NCBI GenBank assembly: GCA_964247055.1
Contig: OZ176053.1
Coordinates: forward strand, 8,556,001-8,620,000
Source: Paragordius varius
Lineage: Eukaryota > Nematomorpha
DNA: 64,000 nucleotides
Direction: 5' to 3'
Under the pieces are notes generated by a model, which saw nothing but the letters and a program-made list of their open reading frames with translations, made no database searches and had not been told where the DNA came from. This document shows positions 37,435 through 49,100 of the stretch, piece after piece. Made by a program: the position numbers and the translations under genes. Numbering within the stretch: the first letter of the stretch is position 1; each line of letters opens with the position of its first letter.

Positions 37435-39730
37435 TAGCCTAAATCTCGTGCTGCTACGCAGCCCGAGGAAGTCCTTCAGACTTCTTGGGGGGGGGGGGGG
37501 GGGGGGGGGGCTATTTGAAAAAAGGGATCAATAAAATGATCTATATATGTGGATTAATTCGAAACATTATTTAATAGCTATGATCTCATAGGATTTTCTA
37601 AACGGTGCATTCATACTTATATATTGTTTACTGGTATAGAGGCCCCAAATTGACGGCTAACTGAAAAAACCGCTATACTATATATTTACTTTTTAATGGG
37701 TAATATTTAAAGCCTTTATTGAACTCGTATGGCTTCTTTAGTTTTTTGAAAATTAGCTCCAATGCCACACCATTTTTGTGTGGCGTCTCAGTTTTAAACC
37801 GGTAGACCCCTACCCATAGGCCTATATGGAAAAAGCGCAAGTTAAATTTTTTGCCTTTATAGGGAAAATATTTGGAAAAATCTTTGAGACCATCGTCTCA
37901 TGGATTTGAAAAAATACCTCAACACTAAATAATCCTTATATGTCGTATTTTTAGGGCATAAAGGCCCCAAATTAACGGTTAATAAAAAAGCCTGACCTTA
38001 GTTTTTACCTAGTTACGGGTAATGTTTCGAACTTTAAATGAGCTCATATGGCATAATTTTAAATTAGTTCCAAAATAATGCAATTTCTATATAGTGGCAC
38101 AGTTTTTGGCGGGTAGCTTCTTACCCTGAGGCAGGTTTAAAAAGCGTCGGGCAAAATTTTTGTCTTTATATGGGGATCATCTGGAATCATAATGTCCATA
38201 TGTTCATATAAGTTCTTGGAAATATTGCTTCATAACCAAAAAATTGTTCTATGGCGGCGATTATTGAGAGCGTGAAACTTTTCTTAGCGATTCATCGAAA
38301 TAACCCCTACACTAAAAAATCTGTTTTTTTAAGTGGTAATTTTAGGCCCTTGAACTCACATAGTCTCATAAGTTTTCTGAAATTCCAAAGGCATGCTGTA
38401 CCGATATAGTCACGCATTTTACGCGGGTAGCCCCCTACCTAGAGCCTATTTAACCGCTAATTTAAACCCGCTCGACTTAAATTTTTGCCTTTTTACGGGC
38501 AATATTTTAGGCCTTTATAAAACTTATATGGCCTGATTTCTGAAAATTAACTCCTAAACAACGCAATTTTGATATGGTGGCGCAGTTAGGCGGGTAGCTC
38601 CCTACCTAGAGGCCAATATAAAAAAGACGTTGGATAATATATTTTGCCTTTATTTGGGAACCTGGAATCACATTCCATATGCTCTTAAGAGTTTATGGGA
38701 GAATGGCTTCAAAACTAAATAATAGTTCAATGATAGCGCGTTTTTTAGGGTGTAAAGGGCCTATTTAACCGCTAATTTAAAAAAACCACTCGACTTAAAT
38801 TTTGCCTTTTTACGGGTAATATTTCAGGCCCTTATAAAACTTATATGGCCTGATAAAATTAAAATTAACTCATATACAACACAATTTTGATATGGTGGCG
38901 CAGTTGTAGGCGGGTAGCTCCCTACCCAGAAGCTGATACAAAAAATCGCTTGATTAAAATGCCTTTTTACGGAGATTGATTCCATATGTCCTCATTAGTT
39001 TTCGGAAAAATTGCCTCAAAATTAAAAAATTTTCGATGGTGGCGCATTTTTCTAGGCGTGAAGAGACTAATTAACGGCTAATTTTAAAAAAACCGCATGA
39101 TCTAAATATTTGCCTTGTTACGGGTAATATTTTAAGCAGTTATTAAACTCATATGGCTTGATAGGTTTTCTAAAATTTAGCCCCAAAAGGACGCTATTAC
39201 GATATGACGGGTCAGTTTTTCGCGGGTAGCTCCTTACCCAGCAGCTATCATCAAAGAAACGCAAGATTAAAATTTTTGCCTTTTAACAGGGAATATGGAA
39301 TCCTTATTGAATTTCTACGGTCTCATACCTTGCACGAAAAATAGATTCAAAAAATTATTTTTGTGGACTTAATTTTTTTGAAAAAAATGGCATTTTAAGG
39401 GGGGAGTGGGTAAAAAAGGGCCTAAATTAAAAAAGTGAGCCAACTATGTTCGGCGCAATCGAAAATAAGTAAAAAAATAATATTGGAAATCGAATAGTCC
39501 AATAGGTTTTCCGGAAAATTGTCTCAAAGACACCATTTTTGTGGACTTTTGTTTTATAGAATACCCGTTTTTTTACACGGGGTGGGCCCGAACTAGGGAC
39601 CTAATTTAAAAAAAGGGCGAAACTATTGTCGGGGTGATGTTATATTTTTTCGATATTTGGATTTGAATGGGTCTACTGGTTTTCCGGAAACAGATCACAA
39701 ATCCAACATTTTCCATTTTTATAAAATAGA
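37434..39730 (-). mobile_element. Non-autonomous Helitron containing a 312-bp tandem array
   Basis: On the minus strand the 3' end reads GGCTAG. It is preceded by a hairpin (CTCGGGCTGC, GTA, GCAGCACGAG) with one mismatch in ten pairs, about eight nt before the CTAG. That is the classic Helitron 3' terminus, and the base next to CTAG is T as expected for insertion between A and T. The proposed 5' end at 39730 reads TCTATTTTATAAAAATGG on the minus strand and is flanked by A; it is less certain than the 3' end. No Rep/helicase frame is present. A run of 24 G at 37487-37510 lies next to a second small hairpin (GAAGTC..GACTTC). Confidence 0.72.
37640..39260. repeat. Tandem array, about 312-bp unit
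   Basis: The marker CGGGTAGCTCCCTACCC, itself palindromic, recurs near 37798, 38109, 38422, 38591, 38910 and 39222. Spacings are about 311, 313, 169, 319 and 312 bp, so there are five near-full units and one half unit. Each unit also carries a block like TTAACGGCTAATTTAAAAAA and one like TTTTTACGGGTAATATTT. The whole array is inside the Helitron. Confidence 0.8.
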
Positions 39731-39904
39731 TATGCCTCTAATGAAAACTCATTAACTATATTAAATCTTAAAATATTTAAAATGTTTGGTCGTACATTCT
39801 GATTTTATTTAATTATGTTGGTAAAGATGTAAGACACTTTCTGTTATTTTCTGTCCTAATATTTAATATATAAATATACTCAGCCTACTTCCTTTAGGCT
39901 TTAA

Positions 39905-40985
39905 TAAAATATTCTGAAATGTATCAAGATTATCATGGTGGTTTTGAGCTTTTACTACAAGTAATTTGAGAAAATTATTTAAACTTTTGTGGTAAGGGTT
40001 CCACATCAAAAAAAGAAAAGCCGCGCATATTTTATTAAATAACTTTTTTTAAGTAAAATTTAAATGCTTCATTCCAAAAATATCATTAAAATATATCATT
40101 ACAAAATTTTAATTTTAGATTTAATGCTCTACTAAATTTTTTGCACCTCTAACATGGGCTAGTTTTAAAACAAAAGCAAAAATCCGAGATTGCGCGATAA
40201 ATATTTCAAATATATACTAAATTTTGATATCACCTAAAATTATTTTTAATTAATTTTAGGTGATATCAAAATTTATAAAAATATGCATACTTTTTTCAAA
40301 AATTTAATTTTAACAAAATTTTACTAAAAGCGTACTTCAGCTCTATGGAAACTTTAAGATATTATTCACTTTTTCTATTAAATTTGATGATGCTGACATT
40401 TCTCACACTTCAGAATATTGATTAAAATATTCGGTCATCTCCAATATGTTAAACTAAAATTGCATAAATTTGTAAGCAAATAAACCTTTAAATAAAAGAT
40501 CTGAGGTGATAGAAGTATTTCGCCTCATCAAAATAGAAAAAGTGTTTTTATAATTAGAGTTTTTTTACATTTCCACCTCAAAATAGTTTGAAGTATGCTT
40601 CAACAAATTTGCTATAAATAAATTTTTTTAACAAATTTTCCATTTTTATACAATTTTTTTGATGTCTTTTTTGCGTTTATTTTAAATTTAGCCCATTTTA
40701 GAAGAGCAGAAAATTTTGGAACTTTCGGAGCCCACATCTAAATTATTTTAAAAATATTGTTTTGCTTTTTATATGTAGTTAATAATATTTTTTGGAATGA
40801 AGCATTCAGCTTTCAAAAGGTTTAAATGTCCTCAAATTTTGTTATTTTCTGATATTGAGCACTTATCACAAAGGTGTTAATAACTTTCTTAAATCACTCG
40901 TAAGCGCCAAAGTTGAAAGCCACAATAATCCTGATATTTCCTATTTCATCAGATAAATTAAATAATAATTTTTCATTTTATATCG
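39905..40985. mobile_element. Long-palindrome element, family E
   Basis: About 1.08 kb whose two halves are diverged inverted copies. The left half begins GAAATGTATCAAGATTATCATGG and the right half ends with the reverse complement of a similar sequence. The arms stay recognisable for several hundred bases (ATTCCAAAAATATCATTAAA on the left, its counterpart near 40790 on the right). No coding capacity is seen. A foldback-type DNA element is the best guess. Fragments occur at 13245-14090. Confidence 0.6.
40218..40275. repeat. Perfect 25-bp inverted repeat with an 8-bp spacer
   Basis: Arms 40218-40242 and 40251-40275 are exact reverse complements; the core is TGATATCACCTAAAATTA. It lies in the left half of element family E. 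Confidence 0.9.
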
Positions 40986-41987
40986 TTGGTTAAAAGTGGT
41001 ATAAAATGATTATTTTGAATCCATTTTCTGCAGGGGTAAACTATTAGAACTAAACAATAGCCACATTTTTACTATAGCAATGGTTTTCTATAATGTGCTC
41101 AAATCGTAAAAGGCTTCATAAATAACCTTAATAAAAATAATTAAACAGTCTTTAAAAAGAGAAAGAGTAATAACAAAAATTATCAATTATAGTGGTGAGA
41201 TAATATTTTCCCTTTATCATATTAGTAACTTTATTATAATTTTTCCGAAAAAAAGTAGGTTATAATTATATCAATTTTTTAGATAATTATTAAAAATATA
41301 CAGATCATGATCAAAATATTTAAATTAGAGCGTATATTAACATACCATCAACCGTAGAAAGCCCCTTTTAATCTAAATATTAGGCAATTTTTAGGTAGGT
41401 AAAATTTTTTACTGAAGCCAGGTTCGACCGATAACGTATTAGACTTTGTTTGGTTAATCTCCTAAAAAATTTATTTTTGCGCGAAAACACTAATAGTATT
41501 AATTAATGTGTAAACTCTTTTTTATTGAGATCGTAATTAATAAAGCGGACGATAGAGCACCCAAACATATTAATAAGAGTATGATTGATTGTAAAACTTC
41601 TATTTCACATCGGTACTTATATAGTCGTATTTTATATCTTTAATCAATTTATGCAAAAAAATATTTGTACAACATATATATATATTTTTAAATGCGGCCA
41701 CCAGATGCAATCTGAGCAACGATGCTGTATATGTGTGTTGGAAAAGGTTATCATCAGGTTGTTGTTTCTCCAGCAATAGCTAGTTTCCATGTTTTTTAAA
41801 GATGAGTTTGGATTCCGCAAAATTTTATTTTTACCAAACATATTAGGATGTGGCATAGTTTTTTTCAGTAAGGGTTTAAAAATCTCAATTTCTCATACAA
41901 AATTCTTAATAATTCTTTATTTAAACTTTGTGAATTTTTTATAATAAACATGATTATTGATTACACACGATATTTAACAATTCCGTA

Positions 41988-44964
41988 TTAAATTATATAA
42001 AATATTTTTCTGTAAAATAATCGCAGCGGAAGTATATTTCGGTCACGATGTATCGTTGGGTTAGTACCTCGATATTCGTACAGTCGCAAAATTTTGAGGA
42101 AATTATAATTCAATTTTCGACAACGCTCCAAAAAAATATCTGCAATGGTTGTCATGAGAAAAAGCGATATATATGGATTTGGAATAGTGTGCTTTAATGT
42201 TCGGGTTTCTTGTAAATTGGTTGTAATGTTACCACACACTTCACGCAAAAGAGAATTGAAATTGTCAAGTTTTTTCTTTAGGGGTGTTAGCAAACGATCT
42301 TTGTTACGCCATACTGAGAGGACATCGTTAGATGCTAAATTGTGCTAAATAAATGTAATAAAGCTAGTAAAATTGTTTGATCCGAAAATTAGATGTAAAT
42401 AAATTTTTATTTAGCAATATAATAACCTTGATAAAATTTTATGATATACAGATCATAAATGCTGTTTTTGTTTAAAAAAATGTGTTAAATTTTGGATTCC
42501 CTAAAATGATATTTTGTTATCCAAAAAACAGGGTCCAACGCTTTATAATGCAAAAAACATACTGCGCAAAATATTATTATCGTTATTTTGCATATCTTAA
42601 ATATGGATTGATCCTAACATTTTTATCCTATCCAAAAATATTGAAAATTTACGGAAAGAGTGTAAATTATTTTACTTCCATTTGTCTTACCTATATTTTT
42701 TGATTTTAAGAAAATTAAATATACACCATATGTTTATGCAAAAATATAATTAAACAGTTTGGTAATTTAAATATTTAATTGAAGGCGTTTTTGGGGTTCT
42801 TCTATTCAAAGAGAATAATATATGTAGGTTTTATTAATGCTATCTCGTAGATGGCAAGGCGGTTTTTTTAAAACTTTAATTTTATAAAGTAAAAGGTAAA
42901 TGGGTATATAAATTTATTTCCCCCAAATAACTAGGGGCTACATTTGAAAAAGGTAGAGATATAACACTATTACTTTTTTAAATGAAAAAAACCAAATGCT
43001 TTTACCAAATATTATAACAACTAAAACCTTTTGGATTTCGAAACACATGGTATTTAAACTGTAAGAAAAAACCATAAATTGTTTTTGGACTTTACACTAC
43101 ACATAAGTGAAAAAGAAGCTATATAACGAACCAATTAACAAAAATTTATAAACAATAAGAATATATTAACTCATTTATTATGATAAAAAAAAGGTTTTTA
43201 CACCCACACACACAAGAAATTATTGGATAAACTGTAGGCAGGAACATAAAAGAGAATCATTCATGCTATGAAACCATAATAAATTTATTAATAATGAAAA
43301 AAGATTCTTTGGACAAGTCCACTTTAATTTTAAAACGATATTACAAATTGTTTACCTGAGAGAGCTAACTATTATTGCCAAATATTCAAATATAAATACA
43401 CACTGGAAAAATATAATTAGCAGTTATTTACAATAAAATAAATAAAAGGTGGTAGCATTATATAAATATTGAGGTGGACATACTTTTAATAAAATTTCAT
43501 TGGGTAAGAGGACATTATTTTGAATCGTGTGAAAAGGAATGCTCCGTATTAAATTAACTTGACCTATTGCATCGCACACATGATTGGATAACATTAAAGA
43601 TTCTTTGGTATCACATTCTAAATAAATAAAGTGTGTGTCATTTTATTAAATTTAAGCATTAATCCACTAAAATAACATTAAATAATAATTATTTACGAAT
43701 GATATAAATTTAAGGAATTATATATAAAAGTATTATAATATACCTATTACACCCCAAATTCACCCTAAAAATGAAATATACCTTTTTTCGGGCTAATATA
43801 ACTCATCATTATTATAAAGTATATCTTTATGACACAAAATTTATTATTTTTTCAGTATTATATTTATTATTATTAAAGGAAATTTTTTAAAAATATAGGT
43901 ATTCTGATATAAAACAAATATTTTATTTTTAAATTGTTTAATTGTGTGTAAATGGTTAATACATTTATTCAATCTAACATAATTTTTCTCCAAACTCATT
44001 CATTTAAAATCAATATTAATTAATTAAATAAAACTTTGTAAGGGTCCATTAATCTTATCCTGAAAACGCTCAAAACAAGAACTTTCTAGCATTTATGGAA
44101 CAATATAATAAAAAACAATGATGATTATATAAAGCTTTAATAATTTTTATGCGTTATATATTTAAATAATTTAAACTAGGACAGAAAAAGAAATATTAAA
44201 AATTAAGCGACCAAACATCTTTAAAAGGCTAAAAAACTATTTTATAAGGTTTAATTAAAAATAAGTAAGGAGTTAGGTGGATGATTTTGATTAAGTTATT
44301 ACCAGTTAATTTATTTTGATTCTAAATAAATGGTGAGTTTTATCAAAAATATATATTAAACTTAAATACTAAAATTAAGCTTATTTTTCTATTTAATTTT
44401 AGGTTTAAATAATTCATGAGATTAATTTAGTAAAAAGTTTAATCAATTTACTTAACATTTTAAGTGGTATTTGATATAAGGGTAATTGTATTGATCGATG
44501 GTATTTTAAGTAATTATCCAATGTAACAAATGATAAATTATTTGTGTCCTTTCTTGCATTAATCATAGCACCTAAAAGGTTTGTATTTTCTTCGTCTTTA
44601 GGTATAAACTAAAATTATTTTTTATATTTTGATATACATAGAAAAGACTTTGGGCCACTGGATTTACAGGTGGTGGGGAACGAGCAGATAAATTTTTTAT
44701 AGTTTCATTCCAAAATGTGTATCTAATGTTTGCCAAATCTTTATTGCTTGTATTCTCTAAAATATGAATTTAATATACCAACAATCTGATTTAACAATAT
44801 ATTAAAAGCTTGTAGGGTAAAAATTGGGGCTTTAACAATCTTGGGTGCTAATAGATTGCAAACATATCGTTCATAATCATAAACCCTATCATATATACAT
44901 GGCTTATTAACTTGGATTGATGGACACAATAATTTAAAATACTTTCCACATTTATCGTTGCCAT
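41988..44964 (-). CDS. NDUFAF6: Mitochondrial complex I assembly factor NDUFAF6 (squalene/phytoene synthase-like)
   Basis: Six exons on the minus strand give a 308-aa frame (human 333): 44964-44912, 44885-44779, 44756-44638, 44608-44452, 43617-43484 and 42344-41988. Introns are 26, 22, 29, 834 and 1139 nt. Matching blocks include NYCVHQSKVYDYERYVCNLL near the start (human [20 protein letters not shown]), FTLQAFNILLNQI, RYTFWNETIKNLSARSPPPV, NHVCDAIGQVNLIRSIPFHT and VLLPNEILLKHNLASND. The family has an isoprenoid-synthase fold, but NDUFAF6 acts in complex I biogenesis at the inner membrane. A clear presequence is not visible, since the protein starts MATINVESIL. The start codon is directly back-to-back with the proposed COQ3 start. 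Confidence 0.92.
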
Positions 44965-45843
44965 ATGATTTTACATCCGCATGCTATTGAAATCTCGCTT
45001 ATATTTTATAGCAGTGGTGAGTAAAAAATTTATGTCAGTAGAGACATCTCAAAGAGTAACTGGAGATTGGTGGAACGAACGCGGTATTTACAAGGCCCTA
45101 CATTCACTAAATGGATTAAGAGTTTCAATTTTTGGGCTTACAATTAGGTTCCTCTCATAGCGCAAACATTAACGAAAAACGAAACAAGACCTTTTGACTT
45201 ACAAGGCAAGAAAATCTTAGATATTGGTTGTGGCGGTGGAATATTAACGGAGGTATAGAACTGAGACTTAAATTTAGCCATTAGCAAACATGGGCGCCAC
45301 TGTAATAGGCATAGATACAGAAGAGAATTTGGATATTGCACGGCAACACAAATCGTCGCTTAATAAAAATGTGCAAGAAAACATAACATACATTTCAAAA
45401 ACTATAGAAGACTTTTCTTTAAAAAATCCAAGAAGTGTGGATGCATGTGTTGCATCTGAAGTCGTCGAACATGTTGATAATTTGGATTCCTTCTTACAAG
45501 GGTGTTGTGATTCCGTTAAAGTAACAATACATTGCAATAATTAGCCAGGAGGTTTTTTGATTATTACCACCCTTAATCGAACGTTTTTGTCCAAAATATT
45601 GGCAATATATGTAGCCGAATATATTTTACAATTAGTTGAAAGAGGTATACATGATTGGAATAAATTTGTCAAACCAGAGTACATAAAAGAATTTATTGAA
45701 AAAAGTAATTTATTAATTAATATTATAAAGATGGTTTTGTGGTAACCAAATTATATGGTATGCTATACAATCCCTTGAGCAATAAATGGTCTTGGATCTC
45801 TCCGACTCATGTTAATTATGCATTATGTGCAAAAAAATTATAA
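44965..45843 (+). CDS. COQ3: Ubiquinone biosynthesis O-methyltransferase, mitochondrial
   Basis: COQ3 performs both SAM-dependent O-methylations of the ubiquinone head group. Six exons give 251 aa: 44965-45016, 45039-45121, 45148-45252, 45278-45520, 45545-45704 and 45731-45843. The five introns are 22, 26, 25, 24 and 26 nt, so the gene has no long intron at all. The Rossmann SAM motif is KKILDIGCGGGILTE. Other family blocks are TGDWWNERGIYKALHSLN, GATVIGIDTEENL, ACVASEVVEHVDNLDSFLQ, PGGFLIITTLNRT and KLYGMLYNPLS. Start choice: the ATG at 44965 needs one more 22-nt intron with a perfect GTGAGT donor. The ATG at 45032 (MSVETSQRV) avoids it and gives 236 aa, leaving 67 nt to the NDUFAF6 start. 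The stop lies in a TTATAA hexamer shared with the convergent gene. Confidence 0.92.
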
Positions 45844-46072
45844 TTTTGTATCATCAATAAAGTTCTCCATTAATTTTGGTATTATTTGATGTTGATTTGT
45901 CTAATTATATATTATAAACAAAAACCTCTATAATATTAATTTGGTCTGTTATTAATTTTCTGAATTCCACCAGTGCATTTTCTGCCTTTTCGTACAAATG
46001 TAGTTGCTTGTAATTAAGGTTCAATTTCTCCCGAAGTTGTAATTTTAAAAGAGGTACATTAACGTTATCCAT
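45838..46072 (-). CDS. 69-aa predicted helical protein, unknown function
   Basis: Two exons on the minus strand, 46072-45926 (49 codons) and 45900-45838 (20 codons plus stop), are separated by a 25-nt intron with GT and TAG ends. The protein starts MDNVNVPLLKLQLREKL and continues with a charged amphipathic stretch (YKQLHLYEKAENALVEFRKL) likely to form a coiled coil. It has no Cys and no membrane segment. I do not recognise the family; a small subunit of a larger complex is plausible. Support comes from position: the stop sits in the TTATAA shared with COQ3, and the start is 29 nt from the HOOK start. Unspliced, the frame would end at 45905 after 55 codons. Confidence 0.62.
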
Positions 46073-46101
46073 TTGTGTAAATGTGTGTATGAATAAATAG
46101 A
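46073..46101. promoter_or_regulatory. 29-nt divergent intergenic region
   Basis: This is all the DNA between the minus-strand 69-aa gene start and the HOOK start. It is AT-rich, contains GAATAAATAG just before the HOOK ATG, and shows no TATA box or other element I can name. It is too short for two separate core promoters with non-overlapping 5' UTRs. Confidence 0.5.
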
Positions 46102-49100
46102 ATGGAACGAGAAAAAACTTTGTTAAAATGGGTTTTTAAAATAATAGTTATAATAAGATTACAACCATTGTCCCGGACGCTACTATTAATGATTTACAGA
46201 ATGTTAATTTTTTGGATGATCTGTTTCATAAATAGTATAAAGTTTGGTAAATTTAGTTTTAAGCAGGAATCAAACCATGTTTTACCTATTGTATTAATTT
46301 TAATTCTAAATATAGGATGAGCCATTTGATTTGATACAAGAGATTTCTTCTCATCTGAATTGCGATTTATCGTACTTAAATGCTTTAGGTTACATTTTTT
46401 AAAATATTAAGATCCATCAATAATTTATATTAATATTTTGGAATTGTTTGTGCCTTGCGTAGTAAATTCTGATAATAAAGAAAGTATACGCTTAAATAAG
46501 TTTCAGAATACATAAATGATATTATGATGATGGATAAGGAAGATCAAGAAATAATTAAAGAAATTATAGTGCAAGTTTTTTCAATGAAAATAATTATTTT
46601 TTAGTATGAAACAAATGTTAAAAGCTCTCATCCTAAGGTGAACATAGTTTTAATTTTAAGATGGATACTTTAAAACGGCTACAAAATGAAATTTTAATAT
46701 TGACTCAAGATAAAAATGATCTTGTCACCAAGAACCAATTATTAATTGATGAGGTTGGACCATAAAATAATTTAGATAAATAATCTCAAATCGGAAAATA
46801 ATGTGATTAATCAAGATTTTACCAATGAAGACATTGATTTATGTAAAAATCAAATCCAAAAATTGACGAATGAACTTGCCAAATGCAAAGATGAGTTATA
46901 TAGATTGGATAATGGTTTGCATTATTTGCTTATTTAAAATGTTTTGCAACAATTATTATAACAATAAAAATTCTGGTTGTGTTACCTGATTTTTTGTGGA
47001 AGTTTTTTTTATTAAGTTAATTTTTTAATGTTGCGAGACAGTTAACTTATTTTGGACACTTCTTTTTGTAATGTTATAATGAATTATTATTACCCATTTA
47101 CAAATTAAGCCTTTTTATGGTATTTTATTGGTTAGAACTTTATAATTAATATAAGGGTTATTCAACACGCTTTTTTCGGTACGCAAAAGTGCTCTAAAAA
47201 ATGTTAAAAAAATAAAAAATTTGATTTGAATTAAAAATACACGATTAGTTGAAAGATAATCCAATGGCCCAAAATAAATAGCCACAAAGATTTTATGTTG
47301 GAAACGCCTGATTTTATAAATATAGGATAGCTTTTATGGACTAATACACGCATTTATTAGGTTTAATTAAAATTTAAATTAATTGGTTAAAACTATTTTG
47401 AATAGCAAACATTAATTTTTTATCAAATATTATTTAAAATCTACATTTTACGCGCTAATAAGCTCTTTTTTCCATATATTTATGTTACAAAGTTATATCT
47501 CATTGATATTTAAATTTATTTTTTTGTGTGATTAGCAAAAGATGATTATGAAACTCAAATAAGTGCACTTAACCGTGAAATTATTGGCTATAAGAAAAAA
47601 GTTTTTACAATGAATGAATATAAATTTATAGGAGGAAGAATTGTCTAATTTGGCAGTAGATGTACAAAAATATAAAGATGAATTGGATATCTACAAACAT
47701 TTGTCGGAAAAAATTGTAAAAATTTTATCAATTATTTACTTATTATTAATATAATGTATTATGTTTAATAATCGTAGAAAACCAAAATATAAGGGTAATC
47801 TACATTATGTATTTATAATTTAATTAAGCGCCATTTTTTTAATATCCATCAAATGTTAGTCTTCGAAATTGAAGGTAGCTGAATCGAGATAATTTTTTAT
47901 TGCTGTTTTCCAATCTTCTCTATTTTCCGCATCTTTTATTTTTATTTTGGCCTCAGTAAGATCATCATATTTAGTAGTGATCCAGCTTTTGAAGGGTCTG
48001 CCAGGCTTTATGCTAGATGTGGAGTAGGACATCATTATATGCATATAATTATCTGGTGGTCTACGATGGCAGCCCATCTTAGTCTTTTGGCTCTTAGAAA
48101 GGGGTCGCAATGATTTTGAGGATTTTATAGGGATCGAATTGATTATTAATATTATAGAGTTTAGGATTATGTACAAAATTGTTTAGGTATTTTGGATACA
48201 GAGTTTTAGAATTTACCAAGGTTAGACTTTGTCATGGGCCACTGTAGTTTAGCGCAGGACGTATAATGATAGAATATAACTGCGAATTCGTTACAAATTT
48301 GATGAATTTATTATTAATTATGTGTGTTTGTCATGTTTCCATTCTTCAGATGATCTGTGTTTGAGGCCATCACTGATACCTCCCTTGGCTATATAATCAC
48401 CCAATATTTGAAGTGGGTAACAGTTTCGTAATTTTTGTTCTGAGAGATTGCGTTTAAATTTGGATCTCGTGGGTAAGTTATCGATGCTTGAGCAAGTAAA
48501 GGCATCTACCCTAAGTGATTTTAAGTTGGTGCATTTCTTATGTATCCAGAAATTACATTTAGCACACAATATAATTTGCCTTCACAACTAGACTGCAAAT
48601 TCTACATGGGTACTTAATCGGCTTCATTATATTATTATACATTAATTTTGTTTAGCTGGGATCGATTTTGAGACCATGATTTTCCAAGCAATTTGTTCAT
48701 TTGTCAATAGATAGAATGAGACCGACTTCAGATGAATCCATTATAACAAGGTCATCTGCAAAGAGCAGTTCCCAGAGTAAACCCTCGCGAATATTCTTTG
48801 TAACCTCATCAATTATTATGATAAACAGTAAGGGACTCAGGACAGAACCTTGGTGCAGCGCTGAGTTTATATTGATGAAGAAATCATAGAAGGTTTTGAT
48901 ATGGGCTTTGCAGACGGAATATAGCACATTATGTTTTGGATAATCCATTCTTCAATCCATTTTCTTCTTAAGGCCCTAAATAAAATATATGATTTTGATC
49001 TGTTTTAATATATCCATTTTAGTGTTTTCAATTTAATAATTTATTGTTTATCGTTTAATTTCTTATACGATAAAATACATTACTTTGAAAACCAAATTAA

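Larger units (their letters stand above)
35472..41987. other. Gene-free stretch with a Helitron and a palindromic element
   Basis: No host coding exon is supported apart from a doubtful exon-like patch at 41700-41800. 35700-37370 is AT-rich with no clear feature. The rest is occupied by a TA microsatellite, a Helitron with a tandem array, and a long-palindrome element, listed separately. Confidence 0.55.

Noticed and set aside
41690-41790. Plus-strand peptide faintly like part of a reverse transcriptase
   Set aside because: About twenty residues, no neighbouring motif; not enough to call an element.
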